A stretch of DNA of 64,000 nt. It comes from Brevirhabdus sp. GTDB taxonomy: Bacteria > Pseudomonadota > Alphaproteobacteria > Rhodobacterales > Rhodobacteraceae. Numbering within the stretch: position 1 is the stretch's first letter; every line of letters starts with the position of its first letter. A program made the translations under genes and the position numbers. The DNA lies in contig JAGXFH010000038.1 of assembly GCA_024637315.1 (NCBI GenBank), positions 40,122-104,121 of the forward strand. Reading direction: 5' to 3'. The notes beneath the pieces are model-generated. The model was given only the letters and a program-made list of their open reading frames with translations, did no database searches and was not told the origin of the DNA. Of the stretch, positions 9,423-18,556 are shown one piece after another.

Positions 9423-10802
9423 ATGAATATCGGTGTTCAAACCAACGACCTGACCGAGGTCATCGAATCGGACCGCGCCCATCTCTGGCACCACCTGATG
9501 CAGCACAAGCCACTCGAAACCACCGACCCGCGCGTGATCGTCCAAGGCAAGGGCATGCGCGTCTGGGACGCAACCGGCAAGGAACATCTCGACGCCGTCT
9601 CGGGTGCGGTCTGGACCGTCAATGTCGGCTACGGCCGCGAAAGCATTGCCAGGGCGGTCTATGACCAACTGGTTCAGATGAACTATTTCGCGCAATCGGC
9701 GGGCTCGATCCCCGGCTCCAACTTCGCCAGGAAACTGATCTCGAAAATGCCGGGCCTGTCGCGCGTCTACTACGCCAATTCGGGCTCCGAGGCGAACGAG
9801 AAGGTGTTCAAGATGGTCCGGCAGATCGGCCATCGCCACCACGGCGGCAAGAAGACCAGGATCCTCTACCGCGAGCGCGACTACCACGGCACCACGATCA
9901 CCTGCCTCTCGGCGGGCGGTCAGCCGGAGCGCAACGCGATGTATGGCCCCTTCACGCCAGGCTTCATCGAGGTGCCGCATTGCCTCGAATACCGCAAGCA
10001 ATGGGATGTCGAGGATTACGGCCGCCGCGCCGCGGATGCGATCGAAGAGGTGATCCTGCGCGAAGGCCCGGACGAAATCGGCCTTCTGTGCCTCGAACCC
10101 GTCACCGCCGGCGGCGGCGTCATCACCCCGCCCGAAGGCTACTGGGACCGGGTACAGGAAATCTGCAAGAAATACGAGATCCTGCTGCATATCGACGAGG
10201 TTGTCTGCGGCGTCGGACGCACCGGCACGTGGTTCGGCTATCAGAACTACGGCGTCCAGCCCGACTTCGTGACCATGGCCAAGGGCGTCGCCTCGGGCTA
10301 CGCGGCGATTTCCTGCATGGTCACGACCGAAGCGGTGTTCGAGCAGTTCAAGGACGCACCCGAAGACAAGCTGTCGTACTTCCGCGATATCTCGACCTTC
10401 GGCGGCTGCGCCTCGGGTCCGGCGGCGGCGCTGGAAAACATGCGCATCATCGAGGATGAGGATCTGCTGACCAACACGCTGAAGATGGGCGACAGGATGA
10501 TGACCAACCTGCATGCCCTGATGGACAGGCACCGGGTCATCGGCGACGTGCGCGGCAAGGGCCTCTTTTGTGGCGCCGAACTTGTGGCGGACCGCACCAG
10601 CAAGGAACCGGCGGAAGAAAAGAAGGTGCAGGCGGTGGTCGCCGACTGCATGGCGCAAGGTGTCATCATCGGCGCGACCAACCGCTCGCTGCCGGGCCTG
10701 AACAACACGCTGTGCTTCTCGCCGGCGCTGATCGCCACGCCCGACGACATCGACCAGATCACCGATGCCGTCGACAAGGCGCTGACCCGGGTTTTCAGCT
10801 GA
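9423..10802 (+). CDS. tpa: Taurine--pyruvate aminotransferase
   Basis: Class III aminotransferase; MNIGVQTNDLTEVIESDRAHLWHHLMQHK start and context with tauR/xsc. Confidence 0.92.
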   Translation: MNIGVQTNDLTEVIESDRAHLWHHLMQHKPLETTDPRVIVQGKGMRVWDATGKEHLDAVSGAVWTVNVGYGRESIARAVYDQLVQMNYFAQSAGSIPGSNFARKLISKMPGLSRVYYANSGSEANEKVFKMVRQIGHRHHGGKKTRILYRERDYHGTTITCLSAGGQPERNAMYGPFTPGFIEVPHCLEYRKQWDVEDYGRRAADAIEEVILREGPDEIGLLCLEPVTAGGGVITPPEGYWDRVQEICKKYEILLHIDEVVCGVGRTGTWFGYQNYGVQPDFVTMAKGVASGYAAISCMVTTEAVFEQFKDAPEDKLSYFRDISTFGGCASGPAAALENMRIIEDEDLLTNTLKMGDRMMTNLHALMDRHRVIGDVRGKGLFCGAELVADRTSKEPAEEKKVQAVVADCMAQGVIIGATNRSLPGLNNTLCFSPALIATPDDIDQITDAVDKALTRVFS

Positions 10803-10820
10803 AGAGGTTTCGCGCCGCGC

Positions 10821-10844
10821 GGGGATATTTGCAGACAAATGATG
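10821..10844 (-). repeat. dispersed intergenic repeat, inverted partial copy (ggggatatttgcagacaaatgatg)
   Basis: Reverse complement catcatttgtctgcaaatatcccc matches the 4178 and 10953 copies. Confidence 0.7.
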
Positions 10845-10952
10845 CAACGATCCGTTAGCCCGGATCCGTTCAATTCATCGGCACCGTGCAGGCGGGGACG
10901 TCAAAGACCGTAGCATGCGAAGACACCCCGTCGGATGCCGGCGGAGTGTATC

Positions 10953-10985
10953 CATCATTTGTCCCGAAATATCCCCGCCGGAGGC
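10953..10985 (+). repeat. dispersed intergenic repeat copy: catcatttgtcccgaaatatccccgccggaggc
   Basis: 32/33 identical to 4178-4210. Confidence 0.85.
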
Positions 10986-11069
10986 AGGTCCGGCGAGACA
11001 AAGGACGTGACGCCGCAGGCGTCTCCAGATAGCTGTAGGTCCAGTTGAATGACCGGGTAAGGCCAATTC

Positions 11070-12542
11070 ATGCAGATCGCCGAGACGAATTTCATCCTCG
11101 ATCCTGCTTTCGACGGCACATTGCAGCAGCAGATTCAGCGAATGGTCAGTGAGGGCATACTCTCGGGCCGGTTCCGCCCCGGCCAGCGCCTGCCCTCCAG
11201 CCGCGGCCTCGCGCGCCACCTCGCAATCAGCCGGATCACCGTGACGCTGGCCTATACCGAGCTTCTGTCCGGTGACTATCTGACGGCCAAGGGTCGCTCC
11301 GGCTACTACGTCTCGGAGACCGCGCCGCGGCCCTCCGACTTCCCCGTGACCCGAATCCCCCGCAGCGATACCGTCGACTGGGCGCGCGTGGTGGGCCAAC
11401 GCTATTCCGGCCAGCCCTCGATCAGCAAGCCGTCGGACTGGCGGCGTTACCCGTATCCGTTCATCTACGGCCAGGTCGATGCCACGCTGTTCGACCACCA
11501 GAACTGGCGCCAATGCGCATTGCAGGCGCTGGGACAACGGGACTTCGAAGCGCTTACCACCGACTATTTCGAACGCGACGATCCGCAACTCGTTGAATTC
11601 ATCGCCCGCCATATCCTGCCCCGCCGCGGGATCGACGCCCGACCCGAAGAGATACTGCTGACCCTGGGCGCCCAGAATGCGCTCTGGTTGTCGGCCCAGA
11701 TCCTGCTGACCCAGCGGCGGACTGCGGCGATGGAAAATCCCTGCTATCCGGGGCTGCGCGATATCCTGTCACAGACCCGCTGCAACCTGATCTCGGTCGA
11801 TGTCGATGACGATGGCCTGCCGACCGACCAGCTGCCGCCCGGTCTCGATGTCGTCTTCACCACGCCCAGCCACCACTGTCCGACCAATGCAACCATGCCT
11901 GTCGACCGCCGTCGCCGCCTGCTGGATCTGGCTGCCACGCAGGGTTTCCTGCTGGTCGAGGATGACTACGAATTCGAGATGTCGTTCCTGTCGCCGCCCT
12001 CTCCGGCGCTGAAATCGCTCGATAGGGACGGCCGGGTGATCTATATCGGCTCGTTCTCCAAATCGCTGTTCCCCGGTCTGCGGCTGGGCTACCTCGTCGG
12101 CTCAGAGCCGTTCATCCGCGAAGCCCGAGCGCTCCGCGCCACGGTCCTGCGCCACCCGCCCGGCCATATCCAGCGTACCGCTTCCTATTTCCTGTCTCTT
12201 GGGCATTACGACGCCCAGATCAACCGGATCGGACAGGCCTACAAGACACGGCGCGCGGTGATGGATCAGGCGTTCCGCGATCACGGACTGACCGCAGCCG
12301 GGCGCGACAGTTTCGGCGGCTCGAGTTTCTGGATGCGTGCGCCTACGGACGTGAACACGTCGCTGCTGGCGCTCGAACTGCGCGACAAGGGTGTTCTGAT
12401 CGAACCGGGGCGGATCTTTTTCGACCAACGCGACCCGCCCACGAACTTCTACCGTCTTGCCTATTCCTCGATCCCGGCGGCGAAAATTCCCGCCGGCATC
12501 GCGCTGATCGCCAGGGCGTTGGACCAAACTGGACCTACCTAG
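11070..12542 (+). CDS. tauR: MocR-type (GntR HTH + aminotransferase domain) regulator, TauR-like
   Basis: N-terminal wHTH (QQQIQRMVSEGILSGRFRPGQRLPSSRGLARHLAISRITVTLAYTELLSGDYLTAKGRSGYYV) fused to PLP aminotransferase domain; between tpa and xsc. Confidence 0.87.
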   Translation: MQIAETNFILDPAFDGTLQQQIQRMVSEGILSGRFRPGQRLPSSRGLARHLAISRITVTLAYTELLSGDYLTAKGRSGYYVSETAPRPSDFPVTRIPRSDTVDWARVVGQRYSGQPSISKPSDWRRYPYPFIYGQVDATLFDHQNWRQCALQALGQRDFEALTTDYFERDDPQLVEFIARHILPRRGIDARPEEILLTLGAQNALWLSAQILLTQRRTAAMENPCYPGLRDILSQTRCNLISVDVDDDGLPTDQLPPGLDVVFTTPSHHCPTNATMPVDRRRRLLDLAATQGFLLVEDDYEFEMSFLSPPSPALKSLDRDGRVIYIGSFSKSLFPGLRLGYLVGSEPFIREARALRATVLRHPPGHIQRTASYFLSLGHYDAQINRIGQAYKTRRAVMDQAFRDHGLTAAGRDSFGGSSFWMRAPTDVNTSLLALELRDKGVLIEPGRIFFDQRDPPTNFYRLAYSSIPAAKIPAGIALIARALDQTGPT

Positions 12543-12648
12543 TCAGCCGATCTGGCCCTAACCCCTGCCCACCGCTAGAGCGTAGCTTGGCCGCGACACC
12601 ATTCTGACCGCCCATGCGGCGGCTGCGCCAATCACCGGGGAAACCGCC

Positions 12649-14427
12649 ATGAAGATGACCACCGAAGAAGCCTTCGTCAAAACCCTACAGATGCACGGGA
12701 TCGAACATGCGTTCGGGATCATCGGTTCTGCCTTCATGCCGATCTCGGATATTTTTCCCGATGCCGGCATCACCTTCTGGGACTGCGCCCATGAAGGCTC
12801 GGGCGGGATGATGGCCGACGGCTTCACCCGCGCCACAGGCAAGATGTGCATGATGATCGCCCAGAACGGCCCCGGCATCGCCAACTTCGTGACCGCCGTC
12901 AAGACCGCTTACTGGAACCACACGCCGCTTCTGCTGGTGACCCCTCAGGCGGCCAACAAGACCATCGGCCAAGGCGGCTTTCAGGAGGTCGAGCAGATGG
13001 CGATGTTCGAGGAAATGGTCGCCTACCAGGAAGAGGTCCGCGATCCCTCGCGCATTGCCGAGGTGCTGAACCGGGTGATCATGAACGCCCACCGCCTGTC
13101 TGCGCCGGCGCAGATCAACGTGCCGCGCGATTACTGGACGCAAGTCATCGACGTCGCCCTGCCCAAAGTCGTCGCCTTCGAACGCCCTGCCGGCGGCGAA
13201 GAGGCGATCGCTCGGGCCGCCAAGCTGCTGTCCGATGCTCGGTTCCCGGTGATCCTGAACGGCGCCGGCGTGGTCCTGGGGAGCGCGATTCCGGCTTCGA
13301 TGAAGCTGGCCGAACGGCTCGACGCGCCGGTCTGCTGCGGCTACCAGCACAACGACGCCTTCCCCGGCTCGCACCCGCTATTCGCCGGCCCACTCGGCTA
13401 TAACGGCTCGAAAGCGGGGATGGAGCTGATCTCGCAGGCCGATGTCGTCCTGTGCCTCGGCACCCGTCTCAATCCGTTTTCGACCCTGCCCGGATATGGT
13501 ATTGACTACTGGCCGAAGGACGCCGAGATCATCCAGGTCGATATCAACCCCGACCGGATCGGCCTGACCAAGACCGCGAGTGTCGCCATTGTCGGCGATG
13601 CGGGGAAGGTTGCGACCTCGATCCTCGACAAGCTTTCGGACAGCGCTGGCGATGCCGACCGCAAGGCCCGAAAGGACAAGATCGCGCAGACCAAATCGGC
13701 CTGGGCGCAGCAGCTCTCCTCGATGGATCACGAGGATGACGACCCCGGCACGACATGGAACGAGCGCGCCCGCAAGGACAAACCCGACTGGATGAGTCCC
13801 CGCATGGCTTGGCGTGCGATCCAGGCGGCGCTGCCGAAAGAGGCGATCATCAGCTCCGACATCGGCAACAACTGCGCCATCGGCAATGCCTACCCGACCT
13901 TCGAGGCGGGGCGTAAATACCTCGCTCCTGGACTCTTCGGCCCTTGCGGCTACGGCCTGCCCGCGGTGATCGGTGCAAAGATCGGCTGCCCCGACACGCC
14001 GGTCGTCGGCTTCTCCGGTGACGGCGCGTTCGGCATCGCGGTGACGGAACTGACCGCCATCGGCCGCGCCGATTGGCCCGCGATCACGCAAGTGGTGTTC
14101 CGCAATTACCAGTGGGGCGCGGAAAAGCGCAACTCGACCCTTTGGTACGATGACAACTTCATCGGTACCGAGCTTGATGAACAGGTCAGCTATGCCGGCA
14201 TCGCCAAGGCCTGCGGTCTGCAGGGCGTCGTTGCCCGCACGATGGAAGAACTGACCGAGGCCTTGCGCAAGGCCATCGATGACCAGATGACCCACGACAA
14301 GACGACACTGATCGAGGCGATGATCAACCAGGAACTGGGCGAGCCGTTCCGCCGCGACGCGATGAAGAAGCCGGTCGCCGTGGCGGGCATCGACAAGGCC
14401 GACATGCGCCCGCAGAAGGGCGCCTGA
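12649..14427 (+). CDS. xsc: Sulfoacetaldehyde acetyltransferase
   Basis: ThDP enzyme MKMTTEEAFVKTLQMHGIEHAFGIIGSAFMPISDIFPDAGITFWDCAHEGSGGMMADGFTRATGKMCMMIAQNGPG; Xsc signature. Confidence 0.97.
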   Translation: MKMTTEEAFVKTLQMHGIEHAFGIIGSAFMPISDIFPDAGITFWDCAHEGSGGMMADGFTRATGKMCMMIAQNGPGIANFVTAVKTAYWNHTPLLLVTPQAANKTIGQGGFQEVEQMAMFEEMVAYQEEVRDPSRIAEVLNRVIMNAHRLSAPAQINVPRDYWTQVIDVALPKVVAFERPAGGEEAIARAAKLLSDARFPVILNGAGVVLGSAIPASMKLAERLDAPVCCGYQHNDAFPGSHPLFAGPLGYNGSKAGMELISQADVVLCLGTRLNPFSTLPGYGIDYWPKDAEIIQVDINPDRIGLTKTASVAIVGDAGKVATSILDKLSDSAGDADRKARKDKIAQTKSAWAQQLSSMDHEDDDPGTTWNERARKDKPDWMSPRMAWRAIQAALPKEAIISSDIGNNCAIGNAYPTFEAGRKYLAPGLFGPCGYGLPAVIGAKIGCPDTPVVGFSGDGAFGIAVTELTAIGRADWPAITQVVFRNYQWGAEKRNSTLWYDDNFIGTELDEQVSYAGIAKACGLQGVVARTMEELTEALRKAIDDQMTHDKTTLIEAMINQELGEPFRRDAMKKPVAVAGIDKADMRPQKGA

Positions 14428-14430
14428 TGC

Positions 14431-15183
14431 ATGGCGCTGCCGTTCAGCCTTCCGGTCGGACTGGCAGCCATCATGGCGCTGGCGCTCTTCGCCGCCGCCT
14501 TCGTGCGCGGCTATACCGGCTTCGGCTTCTCGGCGATCTTCATCGCCTTCGCGGCCCTTTTCGTCAATCCGGTGCCGCTTATCCCGGTGGTCTTCATGTG
14601 TGAGATCGCGATGACCGCCTTCCAGGGCCGGGGCATCTGGCCGAATATAGACTGGCGCCGCGCGCTGACCCTACTGCTGGGCGCGGCGCTTGCCACGATC
14701 CCGTCGATCTACGTGATGGCGAACCTGTCGGAAAGCGCCGCCCGCCTCACGATCTCGGCGCTGATCCTGGCGCTCAGCCTGCTCTTGCTTTCGGGCTGGC
14801 AACTGAAACGCGCGATCGGCACGCGCGGCCATGTCGGAATCGGCATATTCTCGGGCATGGTCAACAGTGCTGGCGTCGGCGGCCTGCCGATTGCCGCCTT
14901 CATGGCCGCCCAGCCGATCCCGGCCGCCACCTTCCGCGCAACGCTGATCATCTACCTGACCGGCCTCGACCTGATGGCGATGCCGGTACTTTGGGCCAAC
15001 GGCCTGCTGACCGATGACACTTTTCTGGCCGCGGCTCTCGCTTTCCCGATCCTCGGCCTCGGCGTCTTGCTTGGCGGTCGCCGGTTTCTCGCCGCCTCGC
15101 CGCAACAATTCCGCCGCGTCGCAGTGACACTGCTGCTCGCCCTGTCGCTGATCGGCATTGCCCGGGCGGTGGTGGTCAGATGA
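14431..15183 (+). CDS. TauE/SafE-family sulfite exporter (TauZ-like)
   Basis: Multi-TM protein FVRGYTGFGFSAIF...PLIPVVFMCEI...SGMVNSAGVGGLPIAAFMAAQP; in the tau/xsc operon. Confidence 0.88.
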   Translation: MALPFSLPVGLAAIMALALFAAAFVRGYTGFGFSAIFIAFAALFVNPVPLIPVVFMCEIAMTAFQGRGIWPNIDWRRALTLLLGAALATIPSIYVMANLSESAARLTISALILALSLLLLSGWQLKRAIGTRGHVGIGIFSGMVNSAGVGGLPIAAFMAAQPIPAATFRATLIIYLTGLDLMAMPVLWANGLLTDDTFLAAALAFPILGLGVLLGGRRFLAASPQQFRRVAVTLLLALSLIGIARAVVVR

Positions 15184-16334
15184 CCGACGCGGGCGACATG
15201 CTGATCCTGAATGCGGGCTCCTCCTCGATCAAGTTCGCGGTGTTTGACCGGAACCTCGACCAGAGACTCATCGGCAGCGCCACCGAGATCGGCGGGGCCT
15301 CTCAACTGGACATTGACGGTGCGGTCACGTCCGAGCATTTCGCCACCCAAAGGGCCGCGCTTTCGGCAATCCTGAACGCCGTGGCAGGTCGCGGCATCAC
15401 CACTGCCAGCCTTGCCGCCGCCGCCCACCGTGTCGTTCATGGCGGCCAGAACCTGACAAAACCTGTCCGTATCACCCCCGAAGTGATCAAGGAAATCGCC
15501 AACTGCTCGCCGCTGGCCCCCTTGCACAACCCGCATAACCTCTCGGCGATCGAGGCGCTGGCAGCCATCGCCCCGGATCTGCCGCAATTCGCCAGCTTCG
15601 ACACCTCGTTCCACGCAACCAATCCCCGTGTTGCCACTCGCTATGCAATCCCGAAACTGATGGAGACCCGCGGCATCCGCCGATACGGCTTTCACGGACT
15701 CTCCTATGCCAGTCTCGTCGAACACCTTCCCGTTGTGTCCGGCGCGAAACTCCCCTCGCGTCTCTTGGCCTTCCACCTCGGCAACGGCGCCTCGATCTGC
15801 GCGATCCGGAACGGCGAGTCGATCGCCACCACAATGGGCTACTCGCCGCTCGACGGGTTGACGATGGGCACGCGCTCGGGCGGCATCGACGCCAACGCTG
15901 TGCTCCGGCTGGTCGAGGATCACGGCGTCGCGCGCACCAAGGCGATCCTGAACAACGAAAGCGGCCTTCTGGGGCTATCCGGCGGCACCTCGGACATGCG
16001 CAAGCTGATGCTGGACCACACCGCCGACAGCGATTTCGCGGTCGAGCATTTCGTCTACTGGACGATCCGCCACGCCGGTGGCCTTATCGCGGTGATGGAG
16101 GGGCTCGATGCCATCGCCTTCACCGGCGGCATCGGCGAAAACGCCCTTGGCGTGCGCGCCCGCATCCTGCGCGCCCTTGGATGGCTCGGTGTCGCGATGG
16201 ATCCGGACGCCAATCACCGCGGATCGGCGCGGCTGCATGCCGACAGCTCGCGGGTCGCGATCTGGGTGGTTCCGGCGCAGGAGGAACACATGATCGCCGC
16301 CGACGCGCTTCGACTGATCGAGGCCGAGAAATGA
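15180..16334 (+). CDS. ackA: Acetate kinase
   Basis: ILNAGSSSIKFAVF, AHRVVHGG, RYGFHGLSYASL, HLGNGASICAIRNG, FTGGIGENA. Confidence 0.96.
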   Translation: MTDAGDMLILNAGSSSIKFAVFDRNLDQRLIGSATEIGGASQLDIDGAVTSEHFATQRAALSAILNAVAGRGITTASLAAAAHRVVHGGQNLTKPVRITPEVIKEIANCSPLAPLHNPHNLSAIEALAAIAPDLPQFASFDTSFHATNPRVATRYAIPKLMETRGIRRYGFHGLSYASLVEHLPVVSGAKLPSRLLAFHLGNGASICAIRNGESIATTMGYSPLDGLTMGTRSGGIDANAVLRLVEDHGVARTKAILNNESGLLGLSGGTSDMRKLMLDHTADSDFAVEHFVYWTIRHAGGLIAVMEGLDAIAFTGGIGENALGVRARILRALGWLGVAMDPDANHRGSARLHADSSRVAIWVVPAQEEHMIAADALRLIEAEK

Positions 16335-16335
16335 T

Positions 16336-17184
16336 CTACCCCATCGCCAGCGTCACGGCCGTCGCCGCCACGATATCCTCGACGGTGGCCCCGCGGCTCA
16401 GATCGCAGACCGGTCGCCGGAAGCCTTGCAGAAACGGCCCCACCGCCTGCGCCCGGCCCAGTTCCTGCGCCAGCTTGTACGCGATGTTGCCGGCATCAAG
16501 CGAGGGAAAGACCAGCACGTTCGCCTGGCCGCCCGCGACCCCCTTTGCCGCCGCGATCGCCGCGTTCAGCGCGGCGTCCGCCTGCACCGGCCCGGCGAAT
16601 CCCGTCGCCTCCGCTGCCGCGCGGACCATCTCGACCGACGGCCCGGCGCCCGAAGCGCCAGTGGAGAACGACAACAGCGCCACTTCTGCCCGTCCCAGAA
16701 GCGCCGCGCCCGACCGCGCCGAGGCCCGCGCGATATCCGCCAGCCCGCCCGCATCCGGCGCCACGTTCAAGGCACAGTCGGCGAAGATCAGCTCGCGCCC
16801 GTCCGGGAACAGCATCAAAAAGAACGACGACGGCAGCGCGACCCCCTCGGCCAGTCCGATGCCGATCGACGCTGCCTCGATCACCCGCCGCGTTGGCGTG
16901 GCGACGCCCGCCACCATCGCATCGGCCAGCCCAGCCGTCACCATCGCCGCCGCCCGGTACAATGGCTTTTCCAGCATCCGCCGCGCCAGCGCCTCGCTGA
17001 CCGGCCGCACCGAGATCAGCGCCTCCACCAGCGCCTCAGAGACCTCGGCCAAAGGCACGACCTCGGCCAACCTCTCAGACCGCAACCGCGCCGCCGCCGC
17101 CGCAATCCGGGCGTCCTGCTCGGGCAGAACCACCCGGGCCCGGCGCGCCCGCGCCTCTTCATATGCTCTCAACACTGCCGACAT
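16336..17184 (-). CDS. pta: Phosphate acetyltransferase (short Pta)
   Basis: Start at MSAVLRAYEEARARRARVVLPEQDARI; PTA_PTB domain motifs MVAGVATPTRRVIEA, ADCALNVAPDAGGLADIA, VLVFPSLDAGNIAYKLAQ. Confidence 0.9.
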   Translation of the reverse strand: MSAVLRAYEEARARRARVVLPEQDARIAAAAARLRSERLAEVVPLAEVSEALVEALISVRPVSEALARRMLEKPLYRAAAMVTAGLADAMVAGVATPTRRVIEAASIGIGLAEGVALPSSFFLMLFPDGRELIFADCALNVAPDAGGLADIARASARSGAALLGRAEVALLSFSTGASGAGPSVEMVRAAAEATGFAGPVQADAALNAAIAAAKGVAGGQANVLVFPSLDAGNIAYKLAQELGRAQAVGPFLQGFRRPVCDLSRGATVEDIVAATAVTLAMG

Positions 17185-17352
17185 TCCCGCCCTCCCGCTT
17201 TCCAGCAAAAGGCCGCGAGCCGCAGACCCAGTCAACCCCGCCTGCATCATTCGCACCGAAATGTCCGAAGGCCTCAATTGGCGCGCCCTGGGTTCAAGCA
17301 TCAATGGCGCGGGGCAGCGCCCCATTCGGACCAAAGCCGGAAGGACGCGCCG

Positions 17353-18486
17353 ATGACCGACCCCGTCAAGATCAATCGCGGCCTCAAGGGCGTCTATTTC
17401 GAACGCTCCGCCGTTTCGCATATCGACGGTGCGGCGGGCGATTTGTCCTATCGCGGCTACTCGATCCACGACCTCGCCGAGCATTCGACCTTCGAGGAAA
17501 CCGCCTACCTGCTGCTCACCGGCGACCTTCCTGCCGCCTCCGACCTCGCCGCCTTCGACGCCGCGCTGAAGGCCGCACGCTTCCTGCCGCCGGAAATTCT
17601 CACCATCATAATAGCCACCAGATCCGGCCACCCGATGGATGTGCTGCGCACCTGCGTCTCGGCGCTGGCAGCGCTCGAACCCGCAAGCCAGGAGATCGGA
17701 GAAGAAGCCTTTCTTGCCAACGGCATCCGCCTGACCAGCCAGATCCCGATGATCGTCGCCTCGCATCACGCAATTCGCAACGGCCGCGAACCGACCGCCC
17801 CCGATCCGTCGCTGTCGCATGCCGCCAACTGGCTCTGGATGCTGAAGGGTGAACCCCCTTCGCCCGAGGCCGCCGCGCTGGCCGACAAGGATTTCATCCT
17901 GCATGCTGAACACGGCTCGAACGCCTCCAGCTTCGCCGCCCGCGTGACGGTAGGAACCGAGGCGAACCTGCATGGCGCAATCGTCACCGCACTCTCGACG
18001 CTTGCCGGCCCCGCGCATGGCGGCGCCGCCGAAGACGTGATGAAGATGGTTCGCGAGATCGGCAGCCCTGAAAACGCAGCCGCCTATGTCAGGGCCAAAC
18101 GCGCCAACCGCGATCCCGTCACCGGCTTCGGTCACCGCGTCTACCGGGCCGAGGACCCCCGCGCTCGCCACATGCGCGACGGTGTCGCGGCTCTGAGCCG
18201 CGAAATCGGCCAGCCCGAATGGTATGAAATCCTGCAAGCCGTCGTTCGGGCGATGCAACCCTATGCCCGCCACGGCCTCAACGTGAATGTCGATTTCTAC
18301 TCCGGCGTCATCTACCAGCTGCACGGCATCCCCGAAGATCTCTACGTGCCGATATTCGCCATCGGCCGCACCCCCGGCTGGGTCATCCAGTGCATCGAAC
18401 AGCAGCGCCAGAACATCCTGATCCGCCCGCTGACCGACTACAATGGCCCCGCGCCGCGCACCTATGTTGCAATCGAGGACCGCTGA
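17353..18486 (+). CDS. Citrate synthase / 2-methylcitrate synthase family, short (377 aa) type
   Basis: RGLKGVYFERSAVSHIDGAAGDLSYRGYSIHDLAEHSTFEE, LHAEHGSNASSFAARV, GFGHRVYRAEDPRARHM, NVNVDFYSGVIYQLHGI. Confidence 0.9.
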   Translation: MTDPVKINRGLKGVYFERSAVSHIDGAAGDLSYRGYSIHDLAEHSTFEETAYLLLTGDLPAASDLAAFDAALKAARFLPPEILTIIIATRSGHPMDVLRTCVSALAALEPASQEIGEEAFLANGIRLTSQIPMIVASHHAIRNGREPTAPDPSLSHAANWLWMLKGEPPSPEAAALADKDFILHAEHGSNASSFAARVTVGTEANLHGAIVTALSTLAGPAHGGAAEDVMKMVREIGSPENAAAYVRAKRANRDPVTGFGHRVYRAEDPRARHMRDGVAALSREIGQPEWYEILQAVVRAMQPYARHGLNVNVDFYSGVIYQLHGIPEDLYVPIFAIGRTPGWVIQCIEQQRQNILIRPLTDYNGPAPRTYVAIEDR

Positions 18487-18488
18487 TG

Positions 18489-18521
18489 CTTCTTTTCAGT
18501 CCAAGTATCCTCGCCGAAGGC
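18489..18521 (+). repeat. probable divergent copy of the dispersed intergenic repeat (cttcttttcagtccaagtatcctcgccgaaggc)
   Basis: About 22/33 positions match the 4178 copy by eye; lies in the citrate synthase-soeA gap. Confidence 0.45.
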
Positions 18522-18556
18522 CGGATTTCCGCAGGAAATCCGACAGAAGGACCGCA

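Noticed and set aside
9354-10847. 497-aa minus-strand ORF opposite tpa
   Set aside because: Antisense shadow of a conserved aminotransferase.
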